A DNA stretch of 64,000 nucleotides. Source: Granulicella sp. Its GTDB lineage: Bacteria; Acidobacteriota; Terriglobia; Terriglobales; Acidobacteriaceae. Positions 18,539 through 27,289 of the stretch are shown piece by piece (position 1 is the first letter of the stretch; each line of letters begins with the position of its first letter). The notes beneath the pieces were generated by a model. That model did not search any database. It saw nothing but the letters and a program-made list of their open reading frames with translations, and had not been told where the DNA came from. The DNA is taken from the NCBI GenBank assembly GCA_027452215.1, contig DAIDGQ010000039.1, positions 1-64,000 on the forward strand, in the 5' to 3' direction. Both the position numbers and the translations under genes were made by a program.

Positions 18539-19186
18539 ATGAACTCTCTGCTGGATGATGAGAATGAAGAACAGGATCGCCCGGAACGCGAGCTGACCTT
18601 AAGCACGGGGACGATACTGGGTATCTTCTTCGGGTTGATCCTGCTGTGCGGGTTCTTCTTCGGGTTTGGGTACAAGATGGGCAGCCACAAGCCGATGGAG
18701 CCGGTGCAGGCGGCGACGGCGGAGAACTCTGCTCCTCCGGCCACCGACTTTGGGAGCTTCAAGCCGGCGGCTGGGTCTCCTGCTGGAGCAAGCCCTGCGG
18801 CGGCGCGAGCGGCTGCCGCAGAGGCGGCTGCAGAGGAAGCACCCCAGCCTGCGGGTGGTTCGACCAAAGGGGAGAAATCGAGTGGCGCTGCTCGCGAAGA
18901 TGCGGCGGCAGCTCGGAACGCTGCAGCAGCAGAGGCTCCCGTAGCGGCTGCTTCTGCACCGGTGACGGGGGCGGGATTTGTGGTGCAGATTGCGGCTGTG
19001 TCGCACCAGGAAGATGCTGAGTTGCTGGTGAACGCGCTGCGGACGAAGGGCTATCCGGTGAGCGCGCATACGGAGCCGCAGGACAAGTTCTTTCACATCC
19101 AGGTGGGACCGTATGCGAGCCGTAAGGACGCGGAGGCGGCGAAACAGAAGCTGGTCGCCGATGGATATCAGCCGATCGTGAAGTAG
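18539..19186 (+). CDS. SPOR-domain membrane protein
   Basis: The 215-residue protein has a charged cytoplasmic start, one transmembrane helix ('ILGIFFGLILLCGFFFGFGY', about 27-46) and a long Ala/Pro-rich linker with runs such as 'AAARAAAAEAAAEEA'. A C-terminal SPOR domain follows (about 138-215, 'GFVVQIAAVSHQEDAELLVNAL' and 'FHIQVGPYASRKDAEAAKQKL'). SPOR domains bind septal peptidoglycan stripped of stem peptides, so a division or cell-wall role in the periplasm is expected. It lies 50 bases after the barrel gene. Confidence 0.9.
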   Translation: MNSLLDDENEEQDRPERELTLSTGTILGIFFGLILLCGFFFGFGYKMGSHKPMEPVQAATAENSAPPATDFGSFKPAAGSPAGASPAAARAAAAEAAAEEAPQPAGGSTKGEKSSGAAREDAAAARNAAAAEAPVAAASAPVTGAGFVVQIAAVSHQEDAELLVNALRTKGYPVSAHTEPQDKFFHIQVGPYASRKDAEAAKQKLVADGYQPIVK

Positions 19187-19209
19187 GCCGGACGCGGGGC
19201 GGGGCGAGC

Positions 19210-19911
19210 TCAGGCTTCGGCGAGCGCTGCCTGCATCTCGAGGCGAACGGCTTCCATCAACTCTTCCCTTGTGGCGTAGTTTGCGGGACGGAGTGCGGGC
19301 AGAAAGCGGACGATGGCTTCGCCGGGAAAGAGCTTGAGACTTCCCTTTCGCATCATCTGGGCGGTTCCGGTGATGACCATGGGAACCATGGGGGCTCCGG
19401 TCTCGGCGGCGAGGAAGAAGGCTCCCTTTTTGAAGGGCAGAAGGTTGCCGTCGGGGGAGCGGGTTCCTTCGGGGAAGATGAAGATGTGGAGGCCGCTGCG
19501 GAGGGCGTCGGCGGCGATGGCGACGCTCTTCTCTGCTTCTTCGCGGGAGTGGCCACGGGAGACGGGAACGTATTTTCCCATGCGCATGGCGATGCCGAGG
19601 AGAGGAATCTTCATGAGGGATTTCTTGAGGAAGACGCTGCTCATGCCGGGGAGCGAGGGCAGGAGGATGGGCGGGTCGAGATTCGAGACGTGGTTGCTGA
19701 GGAAGATGCAGGACTCGCCGGGGGGAATGTTTTCGCGGCCTTCGATGCGGACGCGGATTCCTCCGGCGCGGATGCCGAGGCGCAAGACGGCCATTCCCCA
19801 GCTGTACATGGTGCTGAAGTTGCCACGGAGGGCCGACCAGGGGATTCCAACCAGCGCTGCGGGGACACCGAGCACGATGAAGACGAAGAGCATTGTCAAA
19901 GCAGAAAACAT
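19210..19911 (-). CDS. plsC: 1-acyl-sn-glycerol-3-phosphate acyltransferase
   Basis: PlsC acylates lysophosphatidate to phosphatidate in membrane lipid synthesis. The 233-residue protein has an N-terminal membrane helix, the catalytic motif 'NHVSNLDPP' (H74, D79) and the substrate motif 'FPEGTRSPDG' (146-155), spaced as in the family. It stands alone on the minus strand, convergent with the SPOR gene (23 bases). Confidence 0.93.
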   Translation of the reverse strand: MFSALTMLFVFIVLGVPAALVGIPWSALRGNFSTMYSWGMAVLRLGIRAGGIRVRIEGRENIPPGESCIFLSNHVSNLDPPILLPSLPGMSSVFLKKSLMKIPLLGIAMRMGKYVPVSRGHSREEAEKSVAIAADALRSGLHIFIFPEGTRSPDGNLLPFKKGAFFLAAETGAPMVPMVITGTAQMMRKGSLKLFPGEAIVRFLPALRPANYATREELMEAVRLEMQAALAEA

Positions 19912-20109
19912 AGGGACCAGACTACCGGGCGACTGTGAATTACTGACTGCAGCGAAGAGCTCGCTACGGTGAATTGCAAGCTAAGGAAGGTCTGAACAGG
20001 TCTCCAGCATTCCCTCGACGGGTAAAGCCGAATTGAACTGGCTGAACTTATGGCGGGACTAAGTCCCTCCCCTTCAAAAATGAAGACTTGTGAAGAGACT
20101 TCCTTAAGG

Positions 20110-21147
20110 CTAACCGAGGAGGCTGTTGGCTAGCTTTTCGTAAAGGTCGACACACTCGAGAAGTTCTGTTTTGCGAATCTTTTCGTCGGGGGTGTGGGCG
20201 ACAAGGATGCTGCCGGGACCGAGGAGGAAGGGCTCGCCCCAGTTGGTGAGGGAGGGGATGTCGGTGGTGAACTTGGCGATCATGGTGCCGAAGCCGGGGA
20301 CGGCACGCATGTGGAGATAGGGGAGCTTGAGGGTGAAGTTGACTTCGCAGCGGCCGTTGGCGGCTCGGACGATGGAGTCCATGATGTCTTCGGCGGGGCC
20401 GACGAGACGGATGAGGAGCTGGGCTTCGGCCTTGTCGGCGATGACGTTAGGGGCGACGCCACCGCGGATGGTGCCGATGTTGAGGGTGCAGTCGCCGATG
20501 CCTTCGACGACGGGAAGGGGGAGGGCCTGGATGTCGTGGAGAGCGGCGAGGAGCTTGTCGATGGCGGAGTCGCCGAGCTCGGGGTAGGCAGAGTGGGCCA
20601 TCTTGCCGTGGGCCTTGAGCTCGACGCGGAGGCAGCCCTTGGAGGCGAGGGCGAGGCAGTTGTCGGTGGGCTCGCCGTTGATGATGAAACGGGAGCCTTT
20701 GGGGCTTTCGTTGGCGATGAGAGCTCCGGCGGAGTCTCGCTCTTCGCCGACGACGTAGAGCAGGGCGACTCGCTTGCCGGCGGCGTGGAGCTTTTCAGCG
20801 GCGGCGATCTGGGTGGCGATGATGCCTTTGGCGTCGCAGGTTCCGCGGCCGTAGAGGAAGTCGGCGTCCTCGCGGCAGGGGCCGAGGAAGGGCGGAACGG
20901 TGTCCATGTGGGAGGAGAAAACGATGTCGGGGGTGACGCCGGGGAGCGAGGCGTAGACGTTGAAGCGAGGGCCGGTTCCGGCGCTGGGATTTTTGGCGGG
21001 ATCGGGCTGGGGGACGGGCTGGCGCTCGATGACGTAGCCCTGGGCGGCGAGATAGGTGGCGAGGAATTCGCCGGCGGGGGCTTCGTGGTAGGTGGTCGAT
21101 TCGACGTCGACGAGCTGCTTGGTGAGTTGGATAGGATCGATCGGCAT
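20110..21147 (-). CDS. M20-family metallopeptidase / amidohydrolase
   Basis: The 345-residue hydrolase resembles succinyl-diaminopimelate desuccinylase, acetylornithine deacetylase and carboxypeptidase G2. Metal ligands are in place: H80 and D82 in 'SSHMDTVPP', D105 in 'GRGTCDAKGI', E135-E136 in 'VGEERDSAG', and the last His in 'VAHTPDEKI'. The dimerisation insert 'GHMAHSAYPE'-like segment reads 'HGKMAHSAYPELG'. The substrate is probably an N-acyl amino acid or dipeptide; it cannot be fixed from sequence. The ATG at 21147 begins at the conserved N-terminus; the longer frame upstream is not family-like. It is divergent from the next gene with 53 bases between. Confidence 0.9.
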   Translation of the reverse strand: MPIDPIQLTKQLVDVESTTYHEAPAGEFLATYLAAQGYVIERQPVPQPDPAKNPSAGTGPRFNVYASLPGVTPDIVFSSHMDTVPPFLGPCREDADFLYGRGTCDAKGIIATQIAAAEKLHAAGKRVALLYVVGEERDSAGALIANESPKGSRFIINGEPTDNCLALASKGCLRVELKAHGKMAHSAYPELGDSAIDKLLAALHDIQALPLPVVEGIGDCTLNIGTIRGGVAPNVIADKAEAQLLIRLVGPAEDIMDSIVRAANGRCEVNFTLKLPYLHMRAVPGFGTMIAKFTTDIPSLTNWGEPFLLGPGSILVAHTPDEKIRKTELLECVDLYEKLANSLLG

Positions 21148-21200
21148 TGTTGTCAGGATACTCGACGCCGCGGATGAAACTCGAACGGTAGACTTGGTGG

Positions 21201-21890
21201 ATGAGTGAAATGCCATTTAAATCGCATGTGAAGGCGGTGGACGACCTGCGTGGTCCAGCCGGAAGGCTGGAGGCCTTGTTGAATACGGGGCGCGAGGATG
21301 CACTGTATTCGGTGGTGATTGCGCATCCTCATCCTCCGAGCGGAGGGACGATGCATACCCGGGTGGTGTACCACGCGGCCAAGGCGTTTTCGAGCTTTGG
21401 GCTGCCCGTGCTGCGGTTCAACTTTCGCGGCGTGGGGTTGAGCGAAGGTCAGTATGACCGGGGCTACGGCGAGGTGGACGATGTTCGCTCCGCGGTGGAC
21501 TGGCTGGTGGCGACGTATGGCCTGCCGGTGATCTTTGCGGGGTTTTCGTTTGGATCGAACGTGGGGCTGCGGGCTTGCTGCGGCGATGCTCGCGTGGCCG
21601 GACTGGTGGGGCTGGGGCTTCCGGTACGAGCGGCAGGACGGGATTACAGCTATGAATTTCTGCCGGGGTGCGGGAGCGTACCGAAGCTGTTTGTGAGCGG
21701 CGACAACGACGAGTTCAGCCCACGCGGGGTGCTGGAGTCGGTGCTGGTGGCCGCGGCGGAGCCGAAGAAGATTGTGTGGGTGGAGGGTGCGGACCACTTC
21801 TTTTCAGGGACGGATCAGTCCCCGGGTTCCAAGCTGGGGGTGATGAGCCTGGCGATACGGGAGTGGGTTGCGGACGAGTTTGGGCTGTAG
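21201..21890 (+). CDS. Alpha/beta hydrolase of the COG2945 type
   Basis: The 229-residue protein lacks a signal peptide and has 'VVIAHPHPPSGGTMHTRVVYHAAKAF', 'LRFNFRGVGLSEG' and the nucleophile elbow 'GFSFGS' with the Ser near residue 116. Asp and His candidates are in 'VSGDNDEFSP' and 'GADHFF'. These are the hallmarks of small bacterial hydrolases of unknown substrate. Its last 76 bases overlap the end of the convergent gene below. Confidence 0.88.
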   Translation: MSEMPFKSHVKAVDDLRGPAGRLEALLNTGREDALYSVVIAHPHPPSGGTMHTRVVYHAAKAFSSFGLPVLRFNFRGVGLSEGQYDRGYGEVDDVRSAVDWLVATYGLPVIFAGFSFGSNVGLRACCGDARVAGLVGLGLPVRAAGRDYSYEFLPGCGSVPKLFVSGDNDEFSPRGVLESVLVAAAEPKKIVWVEGADHFFSGTDQSPGSKLGVMSLAIREWVADEFGL

Positions 21891-22747
21891 CGCAGGGACG
21901 CCGGGGAGGCGTCTTCCTCGAGCCAGAGGTGAACGAACTCGGCGATGAGCCTGGGGGACTCTTCGGCGGGGCGGTGGCCGATTCCGGGGAGGGTGATGAG
22001 CTCGGAGTGGCGCAGGCGGGTCCGCAGTTTGGCGGCAGAGTGGAGAGGCACGGCGCGGTCGCAGTCTCCCCAGAGGATGAGGCAGGGGGTGCGGAGGGGA
22101 CGACGGAGGGCGCGGCGGAGACCGGACATGTCTTTGTGCCAGGTGCGGAGCAGGCGAAGGAGATGGTAGACGGTTCCGGGGGTGCGGAGGTTATCGCGAT
22201 AGGGCTTGAGGCGGGCCGGGGTGTCGCCTCCCTGGGGGCCGGCCATGCGGCGGAGACCGAACATCTGGAGCCACTCGGGGAACCAGGGGAGAGCGTAGGC
22301 GAAGATGCGGCCGGGGGGGGAGAGATAGAAGCGGATGAGCAGGTTGCCTTCGTCGAAGAAGGGGTGCGCGGGCGAGAGCAGGATGAGGGAACGAAGGCCG
22401 TCGCGGCGATGGGCTGCGAGGCTCATGGCGACGGCTCCTCCGTGGGAGTGGCCGAGGACGATGGGCTGCTGGAGACCGATGACGGCGAGAAACCGGTCGA
22501 CTAGTTTGGCGGTGGTGTAGAGGCTGGCGTCGAGGGTGTCGCGGCGCTCGGACTGGCCTGCTCCGGGGAGATCGAGCGCGATGACGTGGAGGTCGGGACG
22601 CAGCTCCTGCATGAGCGGAACGAAGGTATCCGCGCAGCCCATGAGGCCGTGGAGAAGGATGAGAGACGGCTGATGCTTCGCCGCCCTTCCCTGTTCAAGG
22701 TAAGAGAGACGGAGGCCGTCGATAAAGAGCTCGCGGCGTTCGATCAT
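21815..22747 (-). CDS. Alpha/beta hydrolase
   Basis: The 310-residue cytoplasmic hydrolase has 'LILLHGLMGCADTF' (oxyanion region), 'ALDLPGAGQSERRD' and the elbow 'GHSHGGAVAMSLA' with Ser near 98. The Asp in 'LWGDCDRAVPL' and the His in 'PGIGHRPAEE' complete a triad. Conservation of the fold ends near 'LWLEEDA'; the last roughly 30 residues, Ser/Pro-rich, lie in the overlap with the convergent gene and look like a read-on extension. The gene starts 19 bases after the aminotransferase stop and is probably co-transcribed with it. Confidence 0.88.
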   Translation of the reverse strand: MIERRELFIDGLRLSYLEQGRAAKHQPSLILLHGLMGCADTFVPLMQELRPDLHVIALDLPGAGQSERRDTLDASLYTTAKLVDRFLAVIGLQQPIVLGHSHGGAVAMSLAAHRRDGLRSLILLSPAHPFFDEGNLLIRFYLSPPGRIFAYALPWFPEWLQMFGLRRMAGPQGGDTPARLKPYRDNLRTPGTVYHLLRLLRTWHKDMSGLRRALRRPLRTPCLILWGDCDRAVPLHSAAKLRTRLRHSELITLPGIGHRPAEESPRLIAEFVHLWLEEDASPASLRYSPNSSATHSRIARLITPSLEPGD

Positions 22748-22766
22748 TGCGGGATGATCTTCTTTT

Positions 22767-24068
22767 CTAGACTGTGGCAGGTTCGAGTGAATCGACCTTG
22801 GAGACGGCAGCCTGCTTGCTGGAGCCGAGTCCGGACGAGGAGATCGTACTTCCGTCGCCGCCCATGTTAAGAATACGTGAAATCAGCTCGATGGCAATGT
22901 CGACGTGCTTTCGCTCGAGAAGGAAGGAGGGCAGGAAGCGAAGGACATTTCCCTGCACGACATTGAGCATCAGGCCTTGCTCGAGCGCGGCTTCGGCGAT
23001 GGGACGAGCGGGCTGGGTGATCTCGAGGCCCAGCAGGAGGCCACGGCCTCTGGCCTCGACGGCGATGGGGCTGGCGAGGGCGAGCTGGCGAAGCTGCTGG
23101 AGCAGATAGTCGCCGGTGTCGGTGACCTGGGCGAGCAGACCTTCCTCTTCGACGATCTGGAGGTACTCGAGGCCGAGGCGGCAGGCGAGAGGGCTTCCGC
23201 CGAGGGTGCTGCCGTGCTTGGCCATGCCGAAGGCGTTGAAGAGCTTCTCGTTGACGACGAGAGCGCTGAGGGGGATGCCGCCGCCGAGGGGCTTGCCGAG
23301 GATCAGGGCGTCGGGCTGAACTCCGGAGCGGGTGTAGGCGAACCAGTCTCCGGAACGGCCGAGGCCACACTGAATCTCGTCGAAGATGAGGAGAGCGTGG
23401 TGCTGGTCGGCGAGGCGGCGTGCCTCGACGAGGAAGGCATCGTCGATGATGTGGACTCCGCCTTCGCCGAGGATGGGCTCGATGAGAATGGCGGCAGTGG
23501 CGTCGGTGACCGCGGTACGAAGCTGCTCGAGGTTGTCGCGGTCGACGAAGGTGACGTGGGGAAGGCCGGGGCCGAAGTCGAGGCGGTACTTGTCCTGTCC
23601 GGTGACGGAGAGCGAGCCGTAGGTGCGGCCGTGGTAGGAGTTACGCAGTGCGACGATGCCGTGCTTGGGGTGGGTGAAGTTCTGGCGGGCGTGGGTGCGG
23701 GCGAGTTTGAGCGCGCCCTCCACGGCCTCGGAGCCACCGGTGGAGTAGAAGACTCCCTTGAGCCCGGAGAGAGCGCAGAGGCGCTCGGCGAGCTCGCCGG
23801 GATAGCGGCTGGCGTAGAGCGGGGAGAGATGGACGAGCTTGCTGGCCTGGTCGGCCATGGCTGCGACCATGCGAGGGTGGGCGTGGCCGAGGGCGTTGAC
23901 GCCCAGACCTGCCATGAGGTCGAGATAGCGGTTGCCGGAGGAGTCGTAGAGATAGACTCCGGTGCCATGGTCCATGACAACGGGGTAGCGGGCGTAGACG
24001 GGAAGAAGTGTTTCCGAGTCGCGGGAAAGAATACTGAGGGCGTCGGCATCCTGCCGAAGATCAAACAT
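22767..24068 (-). CDS. Class III aminotransferase (acetylornithine/ornithine type)
   Basis: The PLP enzyme of 433 residues resembles ArgD and related omega-aminotransferases. Visible: 'YLDLMAGLGVNALGHAHP', 'YSTGGSEAVEGALKLAR', 'NSYHGRTYGSLSVTG', the PLP-pocket 'IFDEIQCGLGRSG', and the lysine motif 'LILGKPLGGGIPLSA' in which the Lys binds PLP. A low-complexity Ser/Gly/Val tail of about 30 residues follows the domain. The same operon holds an alpha/beta hydrolase. No other arginine genes are near, so ArgD is only one option. Confidence 0.85.
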   Translation of the reverse strand: MFDLRQDADALSILSRDSETLLPVYARYPVVMDHGTGVYLYDSSGNRYLDLMAGLGVNALGHAHPRMVAAMADQASKLVHLSPLYASRYPGELAERLCALSGLKGVFYSTGGSEAVEGALKLARTHARQNFTHPKHGIVALRNSYHGRTYGSLSVTGQDKYRLDFGPGLPHVTFVDRDNLEQLRTAVTDATAAILIEPILGEGGVHIIDDAFLVEARRLADQHHALLIFDEIQCGLGRSGDWFAYTRSGVQPDALILGKPLGGGIPLSALVVNEKLFNAFGMAKHGSTLGGSPLACRLGLEYLQIVEEEGLLAQVTDTGDYLLQQLRQLALASPIAVEARGRGLLLGLEITQPARPIAEAALEQGLMLNVVQGNVLRFLPSFLLERKHVDIAIELISRILNMGGDGSTISSSGLGSSKQAAVSKVDSLEPATV

Positions 24069-24131
24069 GATTTAACCATCACACAGGAGTGCGGCGCTGG
24101 GGTCAAGTTTTGAGGCAGCATTGAACCCATC

Positions 24132-24189
24132 TGGATGCATCCAATCGCATTACCGCGCGGAACCAAGTTATTCTGAATTGCGTATACGC
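24132..24189. promoter_or_regulatory. Two perfect palindromes between divergent operons
   Basis: TGGATGCATCCA (24132-24143) and GCGTATACGC (24180-24189) are perfect 12- and 10-base palindromes. They lie about 150 and 100 bases upstream of the -24 element at 24278 and just upstream of the divergent aminotransferase. That is the normal distance for enhancer sites of an NtrC-type activator. The binding protein is not known. Confidence 0.4.
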
Positions 24190-24277
24190 CTATGATTATG
24201 TGCATTTCAGTGCCAAACGTTCATGGAATCTAGCTGATTCTTCTGTATTTAATAGCTTATTTATGGACGTGCCGTCT

Positions 24278-24294
24278 TTGGCAGATGATTTGCA
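24278..24294 (+). promoter_or_regulatory. Predicted sigma-54 (-24/-12) promoter of the sensor kinase operon
   Basis: TTGGCAGATGATTTGCA matches the RpoN consensus TTGGCACG-N4-TTGCA at all but two positions. GG (24280-24281) and GC (24292-24293) are exactly 10 bases apart. The expected transcript start is near 24305, giving a short leader before the GTG at 24323. The operon itself encodes a sigma-54 activator, which makes autoregulation likely. Confidence 0.65.
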
Positions 24295-24322
24295 TGAGTT
24301 AAAGTGAAAGACGGTACTCTCC

Positions 24323-27289
24323 GTGAAGAGCGGCGCTCAAACTCGGTTATTGGCGATTGTGCTTGCGGTGTTTACGCTGGCGGCCCTGGGGCTGGCTATT
24401 GCGAACCTGGAGCAGGAGAGTAGCTATACCCCTCCGACGGATGGGGCTCGGTGGACAGAGACGGCGGAAGGCTTGCGGGCGTACATGGTGCCGCTGGACA
24501 CCCCGGCGCACCGGGCGGGGGTGCGGGTCGGCGATGTGCTTACGGCGATCAATGATGTTCCGACACCTCGGCTGGCGTCGCTGGAGCGGGAGATTTATCG
24601 GAGCGGAGTGTGGTCGCATGCGACGTATACGCTGATGCGGACGTCGCCGGGTGCAGCGACGGCTGTGGACGTCCCGGTGGTGGTGTACCTGGAGCCGACC
24701 GACCGCACGGATTTTCAGGTGGAGCGGCTGATTGCGCTGGTGTATCTGGCGATTGGGCTGTTCGTTCTGTTTCGACGCTGGACGGCTCCGAAGTCGACGC
24801 ATTTCTTTGTCTTCTGCCTGGTGTCGTTCATTCTGTACGCGTTCAAGTACACGGGAATTCTGGACGGGCTGGACATCACGATTCTGACCGGGAACGTGAT
24901 TGCGACGGAGTTGCAGCCAGCGCTGTTTCTGCACTTCGCGATGAGCTTTACGGATGAATCAACGAGGCGAGGGCGGAGGCTGCTGTATCCGCTGATTTAT
25001 GTTCCGGGACTGGTGCTGGGGGTGCTGCGCTATCTGTCGTACACGCATTGGTCGGCGACCGGAGGGCTGCAGGACCGGCTTAACAAGTTCGACTACGCGT
25101 ATCTGGCGGCGTATTACATTCTTGCGGGAATCCTGTTCTGGGTGAGCTATCGCAGCGAGGCGCAGCCGCTGAAACGCCAGCAACTGAAGTGGCTTTCGCG
25201 TGGAACCGCGCTGACGGTCGTTCCCTTCACGGCGCTGTATGTGATTCCGTTTCTGCTGAACGCTGCGATGCCGAGCACGCTGACCAGGTTGGCGCTGCTG
25301 TCGCTGATTCTGCTGCCGCTGACGTTCAGCTGGGCTATCGTCCGGTACCGGCTGATGGACGTGGATCTGATCTTCAAGCGCGGAGCGTCGTACACGCTGG
25401 CGACGGCTGCGCTGGTCGGAGTTTATTTTGGCGTGGTGGCGCTGACCGCAGAGATGGTGCATACCCGCTTTCAGCACTTTGGAGAGTGGGGGCTGGTGGC
25501 GGCGGTGATCGTGACGGGGCTGGTCTTCGATCCGCTGAAGCGGATGATCCAGGGACATATGGACCGGGTGTTCGACCAGAAGAGCATCGACTACCGCGAG
25601 ACACTGGTGGAGTTTGGCAGCGAGCTGAATGCGCAGACGGATCTGCGAGCGCTGGTGAATTCGATCGTCGAGCGACTGCCTGAGACGCTGCTGGTGACGC
25701 GGGTTGCGGTGTTCCTGGCGCAGGAAGAGTACCTGGGACGGAAGAGCAAATTTTCGCTGGCGGCATCGCACGGACTGTCGCAGCAGGTGCTCTCGAATGC
25801 GGATTCACTGGAGCTGGGGTTCCTGGATTTCGATCGCCGCGACAGCAGCAGCCACCTGTTCTTCGAGACTCCGCAGATGGTGCTGCGGCTGCCGGAGGCG
25901 GAGAGGCAGACGGCGGCTTCGCTGGATCTGAACTACTACGTGCCGTGCCGCGCGGCTCGACATGAGGGGACCGGGCGGAGCACGATTGCAGTGCTGGGGC
26001 TGGGACGGACGGGCGATGGCGACTTCCTGTCGAGCGAAGACATGGAGCTGCTGGAATCGCTGGCGGGATATATCGGGATCGCGATCCAGAATGCGCAGTT
26101 GTACCGCAGGCTGGAGCAGAAGATCCTGGACTTCGAGCGGCTGCGCGACTTCAACGAGAACATCGTTGAGTCGATCAATATTGGCGTGTTTGCGGTGGAC
26201 CTCGAAGACTGCGTGGAGAGTTGGAACGCGCAGATGGAGGTGATGTATGCAACGCCTCGCGCGGATGCGTTGCGCCATCCGCTGAGCGACGTCTTCCCTG
26301 CTGAGTTTCTGCAGGAGTTCGACCGGCTGCGCGGAGAGCAGGGCGTGTCCACACTGTACAAGTTTCGGCTTCCGACTCCGACTGGCGAGGCTCGCATTGC
26401 GAACATCACGATTGCTCCGCTGCTGAACCGCGACTTCCATGCGGTGGGCCGCATTGTGATCGTGGACGACATTACGGACCGCATTAACATGGAAACGCAG
26501 CTGACGCAGGCAGAGAAGCTTTCGTCGATTGGGCTGCTGGCGGCGGGTGTGGCGCACGAGGTGAACACTCCGCTGGCGGTGATTTCTAGCTATGCGCAGA
26601 TGCTGGGCAAGCAGCTGCGGGCGGACGAGGCGACGCACGCGAGGCTGGCTCCGGTGCTCGAGAAGATTACGCAGCAGACGTTCCGAGCCTCCGAGATTGT
26701 CAATGGGTTGTTGAATTTTTCGCGCATGGGCAGCGTCGACTTTGGGCTTGTGGACATGAACGCGATGGTTCGGGATACGGTGTTGCTGCTGGAGCACCAG
26801 ATGCGTTCTGCGGGCGTGGGCGTGGCGGCGGAGTTGAGCGACGATCTGCCGGTGGTCGCGGGCAATCGCGGCAAGCTGCAGCAGGTGCTGGTGAACCTGG
26901 TGCTGAATGCGAAGGACGCGCTGATGGAGAAAGGCAGCGGCAGTGTACGGATCTTGACGGCACGGACGTCCAAGGGGGTAGAGCTTCGCGTCGAGGACAA
27001 TGGCGCGGGGATGTCGCCGGAGGTGCTGCGCAAGATCTATGACCCGTTCTTCACGACTAAGAGTAATCCTCGGGAGGGTCAGCGCAAGGGTACGGGGCTG
27101 GGGCTGGCGGTGACGTACGGCATCGTCCAAGAACATGCGGGAACGATTGAAGTAAACAGCACAGTCGGAGAGGGGACGGTCTTTCGGCTGGAACTTCCGG
27201 CTGCGGATGGAGCGGTTCAGCGGTCGAAACAAAAGACGCTGCCTGGCGAGGAGCCGAGCAGCGTTGAAGGAAAGGTAGTCCATGTCTAA
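24323..27289 (+). CDS. Membrane sensor histidine kinase (PDZ-like, multi-TM, GAF, PAS)
   Basis: The 988-residue kinase probably senses an envelope or membrane signal and phosphorylates the response regulator below. Order: TM helix 9-27; PDZ-like domain about 45-125 ('AHRAGVRVGDVLTAIND'); a block of about seven membrane helices to about 365; GAF domain about 435-590; PAS domain about 605-730; HisKA with H745 in 'GVAHEVNTPLA'; HATPase about 845-965 with 'NLVLNAKDAL', 'DNGAGMSP' and 'GTGLGLAVTYGIV'. The start is a GTG at 24323. Its last bases overlap the regulator start by 8 bases, so the two are translationally coupled. Confidence 0.93.
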   Translation: MKSGAQTRLLAIVLAVFTLAALGLAIANLEQESSYTPPTDGARWTETAEGLRAYMVPLDTPAHRAGVRVGDVLTAINDVPTPRLASLEREIYRSGVWSHATYTLMRTSPGAATAVDVPVVVYLEPTDRTDFQVERLIALVYLAIGLFVLFRRWTAPKSTHFFVFCLVSFILYAFKYTGILDGLDITILTGNVIATELQPALFLHFAMSFTDESTRRGRRLLYPLIYVPGLVLGVLRYLSYTHWSATGGLQDRLNKFDYAYLAAYYILAGILFWVSYRSEAQPLKRQQLKWLSRGTALTVVPFTALYVIPFLLNAAMPSTLTRLALLSLILLPLTFSWAIVRYRLMDVDLIFKRGASYTLATAALVGVYFGVVALTAEMVHTRFQHFGEWGLVAAVIVTGLVFDPLKRMIQGHMDRVFDQKSIDYRETLVEFGSELNAQTDLRALVNSIVERLPETLLVTRVAVFLAQEEYLGRKSKFSLAASHGLSQQVLSNADSLELGFLDFDRRDSSSHLFFETPQMVLRLPEAERQTAASLDLNYYVPCRAARHEGTGRSTIAVLGLGRTGDGDFLSSEDMELLESLAGYIGIAIQNAQLYRRLEQKILDFERLRDFNENIVESINIGVFAVDLEDCVESWNAQMEVMYATPRADALRHPLSDVFPAEFLQEFDRLRGEQGVSTLYKFRLPTPTGEARIANITIAPLLNRDFHAVGRIVIVDDITDRINMETQLTQAEKLSSIGLLAAGVAHEVNTPLAVISSYAQMLGKQLRADEATHARLAPVLEKITQQTFRASEIVNGLLNFSRMGSVDFGLVDMNAMVRDTVLLLEHQMRSAGVGVAAELSDDLPVVAGNRGKLQQVLVNLVLNAKDALMEKGSGSVRILTARTSKGVELRVEDNGAGMSPEVLRKIYDPFFTTKSNPREGQRKGTGLGLAVTYGIVQEHAGTIEVNSTVGEGTVFRLELPAADGAVQRSKQKTLPGEEPSSVEGKVVHV

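Noticed and set aside
25805-27283. A 492-codon antisense frame over the sensor kinase
   Set aside because: Arg/His/Gln-rich, without motifs, and antisense to a conserved kinase.
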